DNA of 64,000 nucleotides. It comes from an uncultured Granulosicoccaceae bacterium (lineage in GTDB: Bacteria > Pseudomonadota > Gammaproteobacteria > Granulosicoccales > Granulosicoccaceae). Below are positions 47,773-56,885 of this stretch, one piece after another; position 1 is the first letter of the stretch; every line of letters begins with the position of its first letter. The notes beneath the pieces were generated by a model, which saw only the letters and a program-made list of their open reading frames with translations, was not told where the DNA came from and ran no database searches. The position numbers and the translations under genes are program-made. Location of the stretch: contig CALHOU010000074.1 in the NCBI GenBank assembly GCA_938035945.1, positions 1-64,000 of the forward strand, in the 5' to 3' direction.

Positions 47773-49026
47773 ATGACTCGATTTTCCGGATTTAGTTTGA
47801 TCAAAAACGCCTTGCAACACCAGGAAAACTGGCAGCGCATGTGGCGTAACCCGAAACCTAAAGCACACTACGATTTTATCGTGGTCGGCGGCGGTGGCCA
47901 CGGTTTGGCTACTGCCTACTACTTAGCCAAAGTGCATAATCAAAGTAGCGTGGCCGTTATAGAAAAAGGTTGGCTTGGCGGTGGAAACACGGGCCGTAAC
48001 ACAACAATAGTGCGTTCCAACTATCTATGGGATGAAGCTGCGCATCTTTACGAACACGCCATGAAGCTATGGGAAGGACTGTCGCAAGACCTTAACTACA
48101 ATGTGATGTTCTCGCAACGAGGTGTAATGAACCTTGGTCATAACCTGCAAGACATGCGCGACATTGAACGACGTGTAAATGCCAATCGTTTAAATGGGAT
48201 TGATGGTGAAGTGCTCGACGCGCAACAGTGCAAAGAGATCGTGCCCATCATGGATTGTTCTGGTAGCACACGCTATCCTGTTTTAGGTGCTTCGTGGCAA
48301 CCGCGTGCCGGTGTTGCCAGACACGATGCAGTTGCGTGGGGTTATGCTCGCGGCGCTGATCAACTCGGCGTTGATATTATTCAGCAATGCGAAGTCACCG
48401 ACATCCTCATTGAAGACGGGGCGGCTGTGGGTGTTGACACGCGTCAACACGGACAGATCAAAGCTGGACGCATAGGTTGCGTGGCCGCCGGAAACTCTGG
48501 CGTGCTCGCAGGCATGGCAGGTTTTGAATTGCCCATTGAATCTCATCCTTTACAAGCGTTCGTTTCAGAGCCGATTAAACCAATTTTGGATACGGTAGTT
48601 ATGTCTAATGCAGTTCACGGCTATATGTCTCAATCGGATAAGGGTGACTTGGTTATCGGCGCAGGCATTGATGGTTATGTTGGCTATGGGCAACGAGGTT
48701 CATATCCGGTAATTGAGCACACCGTGCACGCCATCATGGAATTATTCCCAATCGTGAGCCGCGTTCGAATGAATCGACAATGGGGCGGCATTGTCGATAC
48801 CACCCCGGATGCATGTCCGATTCTGTCAGCAACACCCGTTGAGAATTTATTTTTCAATTGTGGTTGGGGCACAGGTGGGTTTAAGGCAACGCCTGGTAGT
48901 GGTCATGTGTTTGCCGATCTACTGGCTAAGGGCAAACCAAATAAGTTGGCGGAGGCGTTTACTATGTTTCGTTTTTATGACGGTGCGCTAATTGATGAGC
49001 ATGGCGCGGCGGGTGTAGCACACTAA
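47773..49026 (+). CDS. soxB: Sarcosine oxidase, beta subunit
   Basis: 417 residues. DFIVVGGGGHGLATAYYLA is the FAD-binding GxGxxG loop, and GGGNTGRNTTIVRSNYLWDEAAHLYEHAM matches SoxB over residues 73-105. The ARHDAVAWGYAR segment carries a histidine that probably corresponds to the covalent FMN site of the heterotetrameric enzymes. C-terminal GGIVDTTPDACPILS and NCGWGTGGFKATPGSG close the DAO fold. It oxidises sarcosine (or a related N-methyl amino acid) to glycine, formaldehyde and H2O2. Followed by soxD after 15 bp. Confidence 0.95.
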   Translation: MTRFSGFSLIKNALQHQENWQRMWRNPKPKAHYDFIVVGGGGHGLATAYYLAKVHNQSSVAVIEKGWLGGGNTGRNTTIVRSNYLWDEAAHLYEHAMKLWEGLSQDLNYNVMFSQRGVMNLGHNLQDMRDIERRVNANRLNGIDGEVLDAQQCKEIVPIMDCSGSTRYPVLGASWQPRAGVARHDAVAWGYARGADQLGVDIIQQCEVTDILIEDGAAVGVDTRQHGQIKAGRIGCVAAGNSGVLAGMAGFELPIESHPLQAFVSEPIKPILDTVVMSNAVHGYMSQSDKGDLVIGAGIDGYVGYGQRGSYPVIEHTVHAIMELFPIVSRVRMNRQWGGIVDTTPDACPILSATPVENLFFNCGWGTGGFKATPGSGHVFADLLAKGKPNKLAEAFTMFRFYDGALIDEHGAAGVAH

Positions 49027-49041
49027 TTTCGGATAAACATT

Positions 49042-49341
49042 ATGTTTGTTATTTATTGCCCTTATTGCGAAGAGCATCGTGAAGAAGAAGAGTTCCATGC
49101 AAGCGGCCAAGCCCATTTAGCCCGACCGTTGGATCCCGACAACTGTACTGATAAAGAGTGGGGGGATTTTTTATATTTTCGGAAAAATCCGCGTGGCTTG
49201 CATCAAGAGCTTTGGCAACACACAGCTGGGTGTCGTAAATTTTTCAATATCACGCGGGACACGGTCAGTTATAAAATATTGGAAACCTACAAAGTCGGTG
49301 AATCCCCGAAGGTGAATCTGGAAGACGCGTCGCATGGTTAA
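49042..49341 (+). CDS. soxD: Sarcosine oxidase, delta subunit
   Basis: 99 residues with the zinc-binding set Cys6, Cys9 (CPYC), His60 and Cys64 (QHTAGC), matching the known heterotetrameric SoxD. DPDNCTDKEWGDFLYFRKNPRG is the usual middle segment. It is a structural subunit. The 3' end overlaps the soxA start by 8 bp, so it is translationally coupled. Confidence 0.93.
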   Translation: MFVIYCPYCEEHREEEEFHASGQAHLARPLDPDNCTDKEWGDFLYFRKNPRGLHQELWQHTAGCRKFFNITRDTVSYKILETYKVGESPKVNLEDASHG

Positions 49342-52300
49342 TTTCGTAAAAGGGCGTTTTGTTCAAAACTATCGATTGCCCAGTGGCGGTCGGATCAACC
49401 GAAATAAAGTACTTACGTTCCGATACAACAATCGTTACTACAAAGGGTATGAAGGCGATACGCTTGCATCGGCCTTGCTGGCTAATGGCGTCGATATTGT
49501 TGGACGAAGTTTTAAGTACAGTCGCGCTCGCGGCATCATGTGCGCAGGGGTAGAAGAGCCAAATGCGATTATGCAAGTGGGCGCTACCGAGGCCACACAA
49601 ATCCCGAATGTACGTGCAACCGAGCAATCGCTTTACGATGGTCTGGTATGCAGTTCAGTTAAAGGCTTTCCAAGCGTACGATTTGATTTTATGAGCTTGG
49701 TCGGTCGTGTCGCTGGTGGTGCGATGGGGCCAGGTTTTTACTACAAGACATTTATGTTTCCAGCGTTCATGTGGGAAACATACGAGAAGTTTATTCGAAA
49801 GGCTGCAGGTTTAGGTCGTAGCTCAAGAGAGCGAGACCCTGACACATACGATCATATGCATCAGCATGTGGACGTCATGGTGGTTGGTGGAGGTGCTTCT
49901 GGGTTGATGGCAGCGTTGTCAGCTGCTCGAGCAGGTGCTCGTGTCATTATCGCAGACGAACAAAGTGAAATGGGTGGAGCCTTACTGCATCACTATAAAG
50001 AAATAGATAATATGCCGGCTCTGGATTGGGTGCAGCAGGTGTGTGATGAGTTGGACGCAAACGAAAACGTTCAGCGCTTTACACGCTCCGTTGTAACCGG
50101 TTTACACGATCATAATTTTTTAACCATTAACGAACGTCGCACACATCACCTAGGCGATGCTGCACCTCAGGGCATGACACGCGAACGAATCCATAAGGTG
50201 CGTGCTAGTAGCGTTGTGTTGGCGACCGGTGCACATGAACGTCCACTGGTGTTTGGTAACAATGATCTACCCGGATGCATGCAGTGTTCCGCGGTGTCGC
50301 AATACATTCGGCGCTACGCAGTTATGCCTGGTACAAGTTTAGTGGTTATGACGGCCAATGACTCTGGGTATCAGTGTGCATTTGACTGGTTCGATGTGGG
50401 GCGCGAAGTCGTGGCCATTGTCGACACGAGAGCAAATCCGGATGGTGATGTTTTCGTTCAAGCAAAGGAGCGCGGCATTGAAGTGATAACAGGTTCAGCG
50501 GTTATCGAAGCCCGTGGTGGAGAGCGTGTGAGAAAGGCTGTAGTTGCAGCGATTAACGATAAAGGCACGTTCGTGACTGGTGAGCCAACGGAATTACTTT
50601 GCGACACCATTGCTAGCTCTGGCGGGTGGAGTCCAGCGGTACACCTGTCATGTCACACGGGCAGTCGGCCGGTTTGGAATGACGATATTTTTGGCTTTGT
50701 TCCGGGTGAAACGCCGGAAAATAACATTGCTGCAGGCCGAGTAAGCGGTGCACAAACATTGAGTGACTGCTTGCGTGAAGGTATTAAAGCTGGTGCTGAT
50801 GCAGCTGCAAGTTGTGCGACTTTACATGGACAGGCGTCCAGCGATTCATTAAGCACGCCAAAAGTGGTTGATGTTAAGCAGGGTGCTGCAATGGCTATGT
50901 ACTTAGTACCACACACCAAAACGCCAACACGTGCGCCTAAACAATTCGTTGACATGCAAAACGATGTTACCGCTGCGGCCCTGCAAGTTTCTACGCGAGA
51001 AGGTTTCGAGTCGATCGAACACGTAAAGCGGTACACCGCAATGGGCTTTGGTACAGATCAAGGAAAAACCGGCAACGTTAATGGTATGGCCATCGTTGCG
51101 AAAACACTTGGCCAAACCATTGCACAAACCGGCACCACCGTGTTTCGTCCTAACTACACACCCGTGACTTTTGGCGCGGTTGCAGGCAGTAACAAAGGCG
51201 CGCTATTTGACCCTAAGCGATTTACACCCATGCATAAATGGCATGTGGAACACGGCGCAAAATTTGAAAACGTCGGGCAATGGAAACGAGCTTGGTATTT
51301 TCCGCGCGAAGGCGAACGCATGCAGGATACGCTTAATCGAGAGTGCGTGGCGACGCGCGCAAGTGTAGGCATTTTGGACGCTTCTACGTTAGGCAAGATC
51401 GATATCCAGGGGAAAGATGCGCGAGAGTTTTTAGGTCGAGTGTATACCAACGCTTGGGCTAAGCTTGAGCCGGGTCGTTGTCGTTATGGATTGATGTGTG
51501 GTGAAGATGGCATGGTTATGGATGATGGTGTTACATCCTGTTTAGCCGAGAATCATTTTTTAATGACCACGACCACTGGCGGTGCTGCAAGTGTATTGTC
51601 TTGGCTTGAGCTGTATCACCAAACTGAGTGGCCTGAGATGGATGTCTACTTCAATAGTGTGACTGACCATTGGGCTACGATGACTATCTCCGGCCCTAAT
51701 AGCCGAGCTTTATTAGCTAAAGTTTGCAGCGATATTGATTTGGATAAAGATGCGTTCAAATTTATGGACTGGCGCGCAGGCACGGTAGCTGGGGCACCGG
51801 CACGTGTGTACCGAATATCGTTCACCGGTGAGCTGTCTTACGAGATTAATGTCCCCGCTCACTATGGCTTACATGTATGGGAAGCCTTGTTTGAACACGG
51901 CCGTGAATTTGATTTAACACCGTATGGCACAGAGTCCATGCACGTGCTACGTGCGGAAAAAGGCTTTGTGATTGTTGGTCAGGATACCGATGGGTCGATA
52001 ACGCCGATCGACATGGACCATGCCTGGGCTGTAGCAAACAATAAACCCTTTAGTTACATAGGCAAACGTGGAATGGCGCGCGAAGATTGTTTACGACCTA
52101 ATCGTAAGCAATTGGTTGGGCTTGAGACAGTCGACCCGAACACGGTCTTACCCGAAGGCGCACAAGCAGTTCGAAATCCTGCGCAAAGCATTCCTATGAC
52201 CATGGTTGGACACGTAACGTCGAGTTACTACAGCGCCAATGTTGGCCGTAGCATTGCGATGGCGGTGATTCGTGATGGCCTTAATCGTATGGGGGAATCG

Positions 52301-52393
52301 GTCTTCTTTCCGCTAGCCGATGGCAGCGTGGTAGAAGCTAAAATTTGCAACACCAACTGGGTAGACCCAGATGGTGCGCGGCACAAATCATAA
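49334..52393 (+). CDS. soxA: Sarcosine oxidase, alpha subunit
   Basis: 1019 residues. The N-terminal 2Fe-2S-like/SoxA region has YYKGYEGDTLASALLANGV and RGIMCAGVEEPNA, then an NAD-binding domain begins at VDVMVVGGGASGLMAALSAA. The C-terminal third (about from residue 640) is a GcvT/aminomethyltransferase-like domain that binds folate and passes formaldehyde equivalents to it, seen as GILDASTLGKIDIQGKDARE and YGTESMHVLRAEKGF. Its presence identifies the heterotetrameric, folate-coupled enzyme. No folate enzymes are in the window. Confidence 0.95.
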   Translation: MVNFVKGRFVQNYRLPSGGRINRNKVLTFRYNNRYYKGYEGDTLASALLANGVDIVGRSFKYSRARGIMCAGVEEPNAIMQVGATEATQIPNVRATEQSLYDGLVCSSVKGFPSVRFDFMSLVGRVAGGAMGPGFYYKTFMFPAFMWETYEKFIRKAAGLGRSSRERDPDTYDHMHQHVDVMVVGGGASGLMAALSAARAGARVIIADEQSEMGGALLHHYKEIDNMPALDWVQQVCDELDANENVQRFTRSVVTGLHDHNFLTINERRTHHLGDAAPQGMTRERIHKVRASSVVLATGAHERPLVFGNNDLPGCMQCSAVSQYIRRYAVMPGTSLVVMTANDSGYQCAFDWFDVGREVVAIVDTRANPDGDVFVQAKERGIEVITGSAVIEARGGERVRKAVVAAINDKGTFVTGEPTELLCDTIASSGGWSPAVHLSCHTGSRPVWNDDIFGFVPGETPENNIAAGRVSGAQTLSDCLREGIKAGADAAASCATLHGQASSDSLSTPKVVDVKQGAAMAMYLVPHTKTPTRAPKQFVDMQNDVTAAALQVSTREGFESIEHVKRYTAMGFGTDQGKTGNVNGMAIVAKTLGQTIAQTGTTVFRPNYTPVTFGAVAGSNKGALFDPKRFTPMHKWHVEHGAKFENVGQWKRAWYFPREGERMQDTLNRECVATRASVGILDASTLGKIDIQGKDAREFLGRVYTNAWAKLEPGRCRYGLMCGEDGMVMDDGVTSCLAENHFLMTTTTGGAASVLSWLELYHQTEWPEMDVYFNSVTDHWATMTISGPNSRALLAKVCSDIDLDKDAFKFMDWRAGTVAGAPARVYRISFTGELSYEINVPAHYGLHVWEALFEHGREFDLTPYGTESMHVLRAEKGFVIVGQDTDGSITPIDMDHAWAVANNKPFSYIGKRGMAREDCLRPNRKQLVGLETVDPNTVLPEGAQAVRNPAQSIPMTMVGHVTSSYYSANVGRSIAMAVIRDGLNRMGESVFFPLADGSVVEAKICNTNWVDPDGARHKS

Positions 52394-52404
52394 GAGTGAG
52401 CACG

Positions 52405-53088
52405 ATGGATACCGTTAACGTGTCAAACCAGTACGCTACGAATAGCGTGACTGAAAGAGCCGAGTTTGGTGATAGCAATACACCTGTCATTGCCTCAGCA
52501 CTAGAACATGCGAACATGAAATCTCTGGCTGTAAAAACAGCCACCGGATTAGGTGTGACACTTGTTGAGTTGCCGGTGACCGGCATGCTAGTACTGCGAG
52601 CTAGAGATGACAAACCCGCACTTGCGGCTGCATTGAAGTCGAGCTTGCAGTTAGATTTACCAAACGTATTAGCAAGTAATGTTGTGGTTGATAACGGTAA
52701 GTCGTATTGCGCTCGCTGGATAGCACCGGATGAGTGGTTGCTGAGCTGTCCATTGCAAGACGCCTTCGAAATAGAGCAAAACATACGCACAGCAGCCGGT
52801 GCAAGTTCCATTGCCATCGTGAATGTCAGTGGCGGTTTTACCACCATCATGCTCAGCGGCAATAACGCCAACGATGTGTTAAAGAAAAGCGTAACCTACG
52901 ATGTGCACCCAAGCCACTTCACCGTTGGCAAAGTCGTCAACACAGTTTTTTCAAAAGCCCAAGTGACCATGCGCTGCTTAGACACCAACCACTACGAGTT
53001 CATAGTCCGTCGCAGCTTCGCAGACTACGTCTGGCTATGGCTACAAGTGGCATCAGCCGAATACGGCATAAGCATCGAAATCGAGTAA
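52405..53088 (+). CDS. soxG: Sarcosine oxidase, gamma subunit
   Basis: 227 residues from ATG 52405. SoxG is the least conserved subunit; here the landmarks are ARWIAPDEWLLSCP and AIVNVSGGFTTIMLSGNNANDVLKKS, a GcvT-like fold. An upstream start at 52345 would overlap soxA by 49 bp and has no ribosome site. It completes soxBDAG. The stop is followed after 2 bp by a GGGGACAG-type repeat. Confidence 0.9.
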   Translation: MDTVNVSNQYATNSVTERAEFGDSNTPVIASALEHANMKSLAVKTATGLGVTLVELPVTGMLVLRARDDKPALAAALKSSLQLDLPNVLASNVVVDNGKSYCARWIAPDEWLLSCPLQDAFEIEQNIRTAAGASSIAIVNVSGGFTTIMLSGNNANDVLKKSVTYDVHPSHFTVGKVVNTVFSKAQVTMRCLDTNHYEFIVRRSFADYVWLWLQVASAEYGISIEIE

Positions 53089-53090
53089 AT

Positions 53091-53113
53091 ACGGGGACAG
53101 TTTACCTAATTGG
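53091..53113 (+). repeat. GGGGACAGTTTAC repeat, left copy
   Basis: ACGGGGACAGTTTACCTAAT continues into TGG. The first 15 bases are shared with the palindrome at 35279, showing a dispersed repeat. It sits immediately behind the soxG stop and 47 bp before the VOC gene. Confidence 0.85.
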
Positions 53114-53159
53114 CGGCGATTGGTATTATTTCAGGCATACAAGCTAATAAGGAAAAAGC

Positions 53160-53525
53160 ATGTTTAATCACATCGACATCATTTCCATTCCGGTAGCCGA
53201 TCAACAAAAAGCCAAGCAGTTTTATATTGAAATGCTCGGATTTGAATTAAAAGTGGAAAGCCCAATGGGGCCAAATCAGAACTGGGTGCAATTGGGATTA
53301 GATGGCGCTCAAACATCGATAACATTGGTCACGTGGTTTGATGCTATGCCGCCGGGTTCGGTGCAGGGACTGGTTCTCGATACGGCCAATATCGAACAAG
53401 CTCACGCAGCGTTAAAAAATAAAGGCTTAGACATTGGAGATGTCGATTCAATGCCATGGGGGCGGTTTGCAACCTTCTCCGATCCAGATGGAAATGGCTG
53501 GGTGTTGCAGCAGTCAAATTTTTAG
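53160..53525 (+). CDS. VOC-family (glyoxalase/dioxygenase-like) protein
   Basis: 121 residues of the vicinal-oxygen-chelate fold with two beta-alpha-beta-beta-beta modules. His4 (FNHIDIISIPV) and the C-terminal FATFSDPDGNGWVLQQ are the family landmarks; the metal ligands of a lactoylglutathione lyase are not all evident, so this may be a non-glyoxalase member. AAGGAAAA precedes the ATG. It is framed by inverted repeats at 53091-53113 and 53677-53695. Confidence 0.88.
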   Translation: MFNHIDIISIPVADQQKAKQFYIEMLGFELKVESPMGPNQNWVQLGLDGAQTSITLVTWFDAMPPGSVQGLVLDTANIEQAHAALKNKGLDIGDVDSMPWGRFATFSDPDGNGWVLQQSNF

Positions 53526-53676
53526 AGGCTAACCCAGTTTTTCGCTTTCGTGACAGAATACTCACAAATCAATAATTATGCGTTTTCTGGAGCTACGGGC
53601 TCGTGTTCTTCATTCATTAGAAAGGTTCTGTTAAAAAAAAACGGTTCTCGACCGGTAAAATACTGCTATCCAATTT

Positions 53677-53695
53677 CCAATTAGGTAAACACTGT
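53677..53695 (-). repeat. Inverted, degenerate copy of the repeat beyond the VOC gene
   Basis: CCAATTAGGTAAAC followed by A and CTGT is the reverse complement of the left copy (13-bp core CCAATTAGGTAAA identical), with one inserted base in the GACAG part. It lies 152 bp after the VOC stop and 34 bp before the next gene. Confidence 0.75.
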
Positions 53696-53728
53696 GATTG
53701 GCTCCATCTATAAGGACAGCATATTTAC

Positions 53729-55246
53729 ATGAACACACCATTCGGATTTCTACTCGCTGGGCTTTGCCTGCAAATTTTTACCCAAGATGTTCTAAGCCAA
53801 GACTCAATAACACTACGCTATCAGACCAACACCGATTCCCATCAAAAATACCAAGAGAGTTTCGGTGGTTTTAAAAAGACGATAGACCAAGATCAAATGG
53901 TTCACTTTGAGCCGTCACAACGGGTTCATTCACGCACATACCTTAGCTTAACACCTGATGCTGATGGACTACGGGTGAGCACAAGGGTTCTTGATAGCGA
54001 CATCGAATTCGCGGATTCGCAAATGGTTGAGCCCAAGCAGCTTGCGGTGTTCGCACAGCAAAAGGCTATTCACGCATTCAATCAAGCGAGTCCCGACTAT
54101 GTGATCAACGCTAATGGCGCTGTGGTTCGCTATGACATCACAGATGAGTATAAAGAGTCTTATAAAACATTAATAACAAATCAGCTGGCACTGATCAAAC
54201 CCTCGTTGAACTTTAGCCGTCAAGCAAAAACGTTTGGCACGCAATTGGAGAATCGCTTTGCGAACGTAGACAAGCTACCCGATTCAGATTTTGAACCAAA
54301 AGAGCCACCTGTGCTTTACAACCTCAGATCTCTGGATAATGTGGTGATTAAACGAGATGGTACGCCAACAAAAGATGTAAAGCTAAGGGATGGAGATAAT
54401 AGTGGTGAGCTGAGTTTTGTGGACGCAGTACCATGCTCGCAGGGAGAAAATGATAATAAGTGTGTTTTACTTAAGCATGTAGCGACCAACGCTGAAACCA
54501 ATAATAAGACGCGTTACGAACAAACCCAAAAAACGTTTTTAATCGTGGCTCCTGAGTCGCTGAAACCTTATCAAGTGGAACAAGGGATATCTGTTATATC
54601 AGTTGCGAACGATAAAAGGGATGTGTTGCATCAAGAAGGGATGCGTTCGCTCTTTTTTTATGGCAGCCCCGATACTCGCGTCCCTTCAGATAATTATCAT
54701 GATAGCGCTCGAAACTACTCCGCTATTTTAGATATGCCATCCAGTGCAAAAGCGAAATTGATTGACTACGCTGAAGTCTACTCAGCGCAAGTAAATCATG
54801 TAACAGGTGCGCAGAAAGATTGTCAGCAAAGGAGCACTAGTTCTTTGGCGAAAAAATCGCTTGAAAAAAAGAGAGTTGGGTGTGAGCAAATGAAAGTGTT
54901 TTATACAAATGCCGAAAAAATGCGATCACTAAGTGTTGTTGATGATCTGACCCCGAAAGCCGATTCATCTAAAGTGGTGCGCAGATTTGTAGCCGGTCTT
55001 AACACGCTGTTTGGGCAAAGAGCGATATCATTAACGAGGCTAGAAATGCAGAAAATTAAAGACGATGGTAAAAGCATGACTATGGATGAACAACAGGCAT
55101 TTATGGCGAATACGATGAAGGAGGTGCTTTTGTCATCACCGGTAAACAGCGCCAAGCATAAGGCTTACAGCAAAGCTATGGTTGCAGAAATAGACAGGTT
55201 CATCAGTAGTGGCTACAGCGGTAGGCTTAATTATCTAAGCAGATAA
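53729..55246 (+). CDS. Secreted protein of unknown function
   Basis: 505 residues with a signal peptide (FLLAGLCLQIFTQDVLS-Q) and no recognised domain. The body is hydrophilic, with Lys/Asp/Asn-rich stretches (for example KRDGTPTKDVKLRDGDNSG) and a Cys pair region (VPCSQGENDNKCVLL). The C-terminal 150 residues look alpha-helical. It has noticeably more AAA/GAT-type codons than its neighbours, which could mean recent acquisition. It is followed by the DM13 gene after 92 bp. Confidence 0.62.
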   Translation: MNTPFGFLLAGLCLQIFTQDVLSQDSITLRYQTNTDSHQKYQESFGGFKKTIDQDQMVHFEPSQRVHSRTYLSLTPDADGLRVSTRVLDSDIEFADSQMVEPKQLAVFAQQKAIHAFNQASPDYVINANGAVVRYDITDEYKESYKTLITNQLALIKPSLNFSRQAKTFGTQLENRFANVDKLPDSDFEPKEPPVLYNLRSLDNVVIKRDGTPTKDVKLRDGDNSGELSFVDAVPCSQGENDNKCVLLKHVATNAETNNKTRYEQTQKTFLIVAPESLKPYQVEQGISVISVANDKRDVLHQEGMRSLFFYGSPDTRVPSDNYHDSARNYSAILDMPSSAKAKLIDYAEVYSAQVNHVTGAQKDCQQRSTSSLAKKSLEKKRVGCEQMKVFYTNAEKMRSLSVVDDLTPKADSSKVVRRFVAGLNTLFGQRAISLTRLEMQKIKDDGKSMTMDEQQAFMANTMKEVLLSSPVNSAKHKAYSKAMVAEIDRFISSGYSGRLNYLSR

Positions 55247-55338
55247 AAACAACGAAAACTCCCTGTTGTGTGAGTGGAACTTTTGGTCGATCGCGCTCTC
55301 TATGTGGATGTCTACTTCACACAACAGGAATCTTTACT

Positions 55339-55734
55339 ATGAAACACATGAAATTATGGCTCAGTGCATTTGCGCTACTGATTGCACTCGTCCTACCAGG
55401 CCAGCAATTACTGGCGGGCGAGATGAAACAATCAGGAGAATTCAAAGGCTTGAACAACCACATCACAACCGGCATGGTTGAGGTTGTTAAAACAGATGCA
55501 GGGTATGTCATTAAACTTGCGGATAACTTTTCTTTTGATGGCGCGCCTGACCCTAAAGTCGCATTTGGGACCGATGGCGAATATGATGCGTCAACGCTTA
55601 TTGCTCCATTAAAATCCAATAGCGGCGCTCAGAGCTATGATGTTCCAGCATCCATTGATGTATCGAAATACAACGAAGTCTATATCTGGTGTGAGAAATT
55701 CTCAGTTGGCCTGGGTGTAGCTAGTATTAAATAA
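55339..55734 (+). CDS. DM13-domain secreted protein
   Basis: 131 residues from ATG 55339 (AGGA at 55326-55329); the frame also opens upstream at 55270 without a ribosome site. Signal peptide LLIALVLPGQQLLA-G, then a single DM13 domain: GLNNHITTGMVEVVKTDAGYVIKLADNF, GAPDPKVAFGTDGEYD, and VYIWCEKFSVGLGVASIK with the conserved Cys near the end. DM13 is proposed to be an electron-transfer module; partners are unknown. Confidence 0.82.
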   Translation: MKHMKLWLSAFALLIALVLPGQQLLAGEMKQSGEFKGLNNHITTGMVEVVKTDAGYVIKLADNFSFDGAPDPKVAFGTDGEYDASTLIAPLKSNSGAQSYDVPASIDVSKYNEVYIWCEKFSVGLGVASIK

Positions 55735-55920
55735 CGTGCGCGCGCGCGCTCTCAGATGCGGGGCGAGCGTTTAAATTGTGATAAATATTGCATGCCCCTC
55801 AGCCTTACCCATTCACACTAGTACGCCGGTTCAGTTCCGGTAGCTAAACACGCATTTGAATCTCCTGTCGATTCTGGTGATAATGTGACATTCGTTTCAT
55901 CACCTAATAAGGAGACCGTC

Positions 55921-56856
55921 GTGCCTGCCTTCAGTCTTGTTAGCTCAGTCGAGATCGATGCGCCTGCATCTAAAGTGCGTGACATAGTGTCAGATTTCAA
56001 TACTTGGCCGATCTGGTCTCCCTGGCTTTTGATGGAGCGAGAGTGCTCACTTACATATAGAGGCTCAGCTCATGAGCCGGGTCATGGCTACGACTGGGAA
56101 GGTAAAAAGATTGGTGCAGGTGGAATGACCATGACCTCTCTCGATGCGAATCGTATGAATGCCGATCTTGTATTTTTAAAGCCATGGAAATCACAAGCCG
56201 ACATCGCGTTTGATTTTGAATCCGTTGACGAGAATAAAACCCGTGTTAATTGGCATATGGACAGCAGCCTGCCGTTCTTCATGTTCTTTATGGTGAAGAA
56301 GATGAAGGCCTTCATAACGGGTGACTACGATCGTGGTTTGAGCATGCTTAAAGACTACGTAGAAAATGGCTCTGTGCCATCCGATGTTAGTGTGGAGGGT
56401 GTTGTGGACGTGGCTGCGCAGCTGTTTGCTGGAAAAACCTATCACGCCGAGATGAAAAACATGGGAGATTCCATGGCTGCGGCGTTTCCGGAGGTATTTA
56501 AAGCGGCCACTGAGGCCGGCGCTCAGATAAATGGTATGCCTTTTAGTATCTACAACACAATGGACCCGGTGAAAAGAACCTGTCACTATACGGCCGCGGT
56601 TCCTGTGGCAGAATCGGTGACTGCAGCGGCCGGCGTGATGTGCAGTGAACGCGCGCAATGCAAAGCGCTAAAACTTGTACATACTGGTGCTTACCGTCAT
56701 TTGGGCAATGCCTGGTCAACGGGCATGAGTGATATGCGTTATGCGAAGATGAAGGCCGATAAAAATAATCCTCCGTTTGAGATTTATATTAACGATCCTG
56801 AAACCACGCCTGAAGAATCATTGATTACAGAAATTTATATGCCGATTCGAAGTTAA
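55921..56856 (+). CDS. SRPBCC-GyrI-like fusion protein
   Basis: 311 residues. GTG at 55921 is chosen because AAGGAG lies at 55909-55914; an in-frame ATG at 55885 has no such site. The N-terminal half is an SRPBCC/polyketide-cyclase-like helix-grip domain (VEIDAPASKVRDIVSDFNTWPIWSPWL), and the C-terminal half matches the GyrI-like/AraC effector-binding fold (SIYNTMDPVKRTCHYTAAVPV, VHTGAYRHLGNAWSTG). Both bind small hydrophobic ligands. It is convergent with the transporter operon and a hairpin separates them. Confidence 0.85.
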   Translation: MPAFSLVSSVEIDAPASKVRDIVSDFNTWPIWSPWLLMERECSLTYRGSAHEPGHGYDWEGKKIGAGGMTMTSLDANRMNADLVFLKPWKSQADIAFDFESVDENKTRVNWHMDSSLPFFMFFMVKKMKAFITGDYDRGLSMLKDYVENGSVPSDVSVEGVVDVAAQLFAGKTYHAEMKNMGDSMAAAFPEVFKAATEAGAQINGMPFSIYNTMDPVKRTCHYTAAVPVAESVTAAAGVMCSERAQCKALKLVHTGAYRHLGNAWSTGMSDMRYAKMKADKNNPPFEIYINDPETTPEESLITEIYMPIRS

Positions 56857-56859
56857 TCA

Positions 56860-56885
56860 ATAGCGCCGGATCGAGTTAGCGCTAT
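56860..56885. terminator. Hairpin between convergent SRPBCC-GyrI and ABC permease genes
   Basis: ATAGCGC (56860-56866) pairs with GCGCTAT (56879-56885), with CGTTTT after it on the plus strand. It overlaps the last codons of the minus-strand permease gene. Confidence 0.55.

Noticed and set aside
55735-55750. Alternating CG tract (CGTGCGCGCGCGCGC) after the DM13 gene
   Set aside because: It is a short simple repeat with possible Z-DNA tendency but nothing else in the surroundings supports a function.
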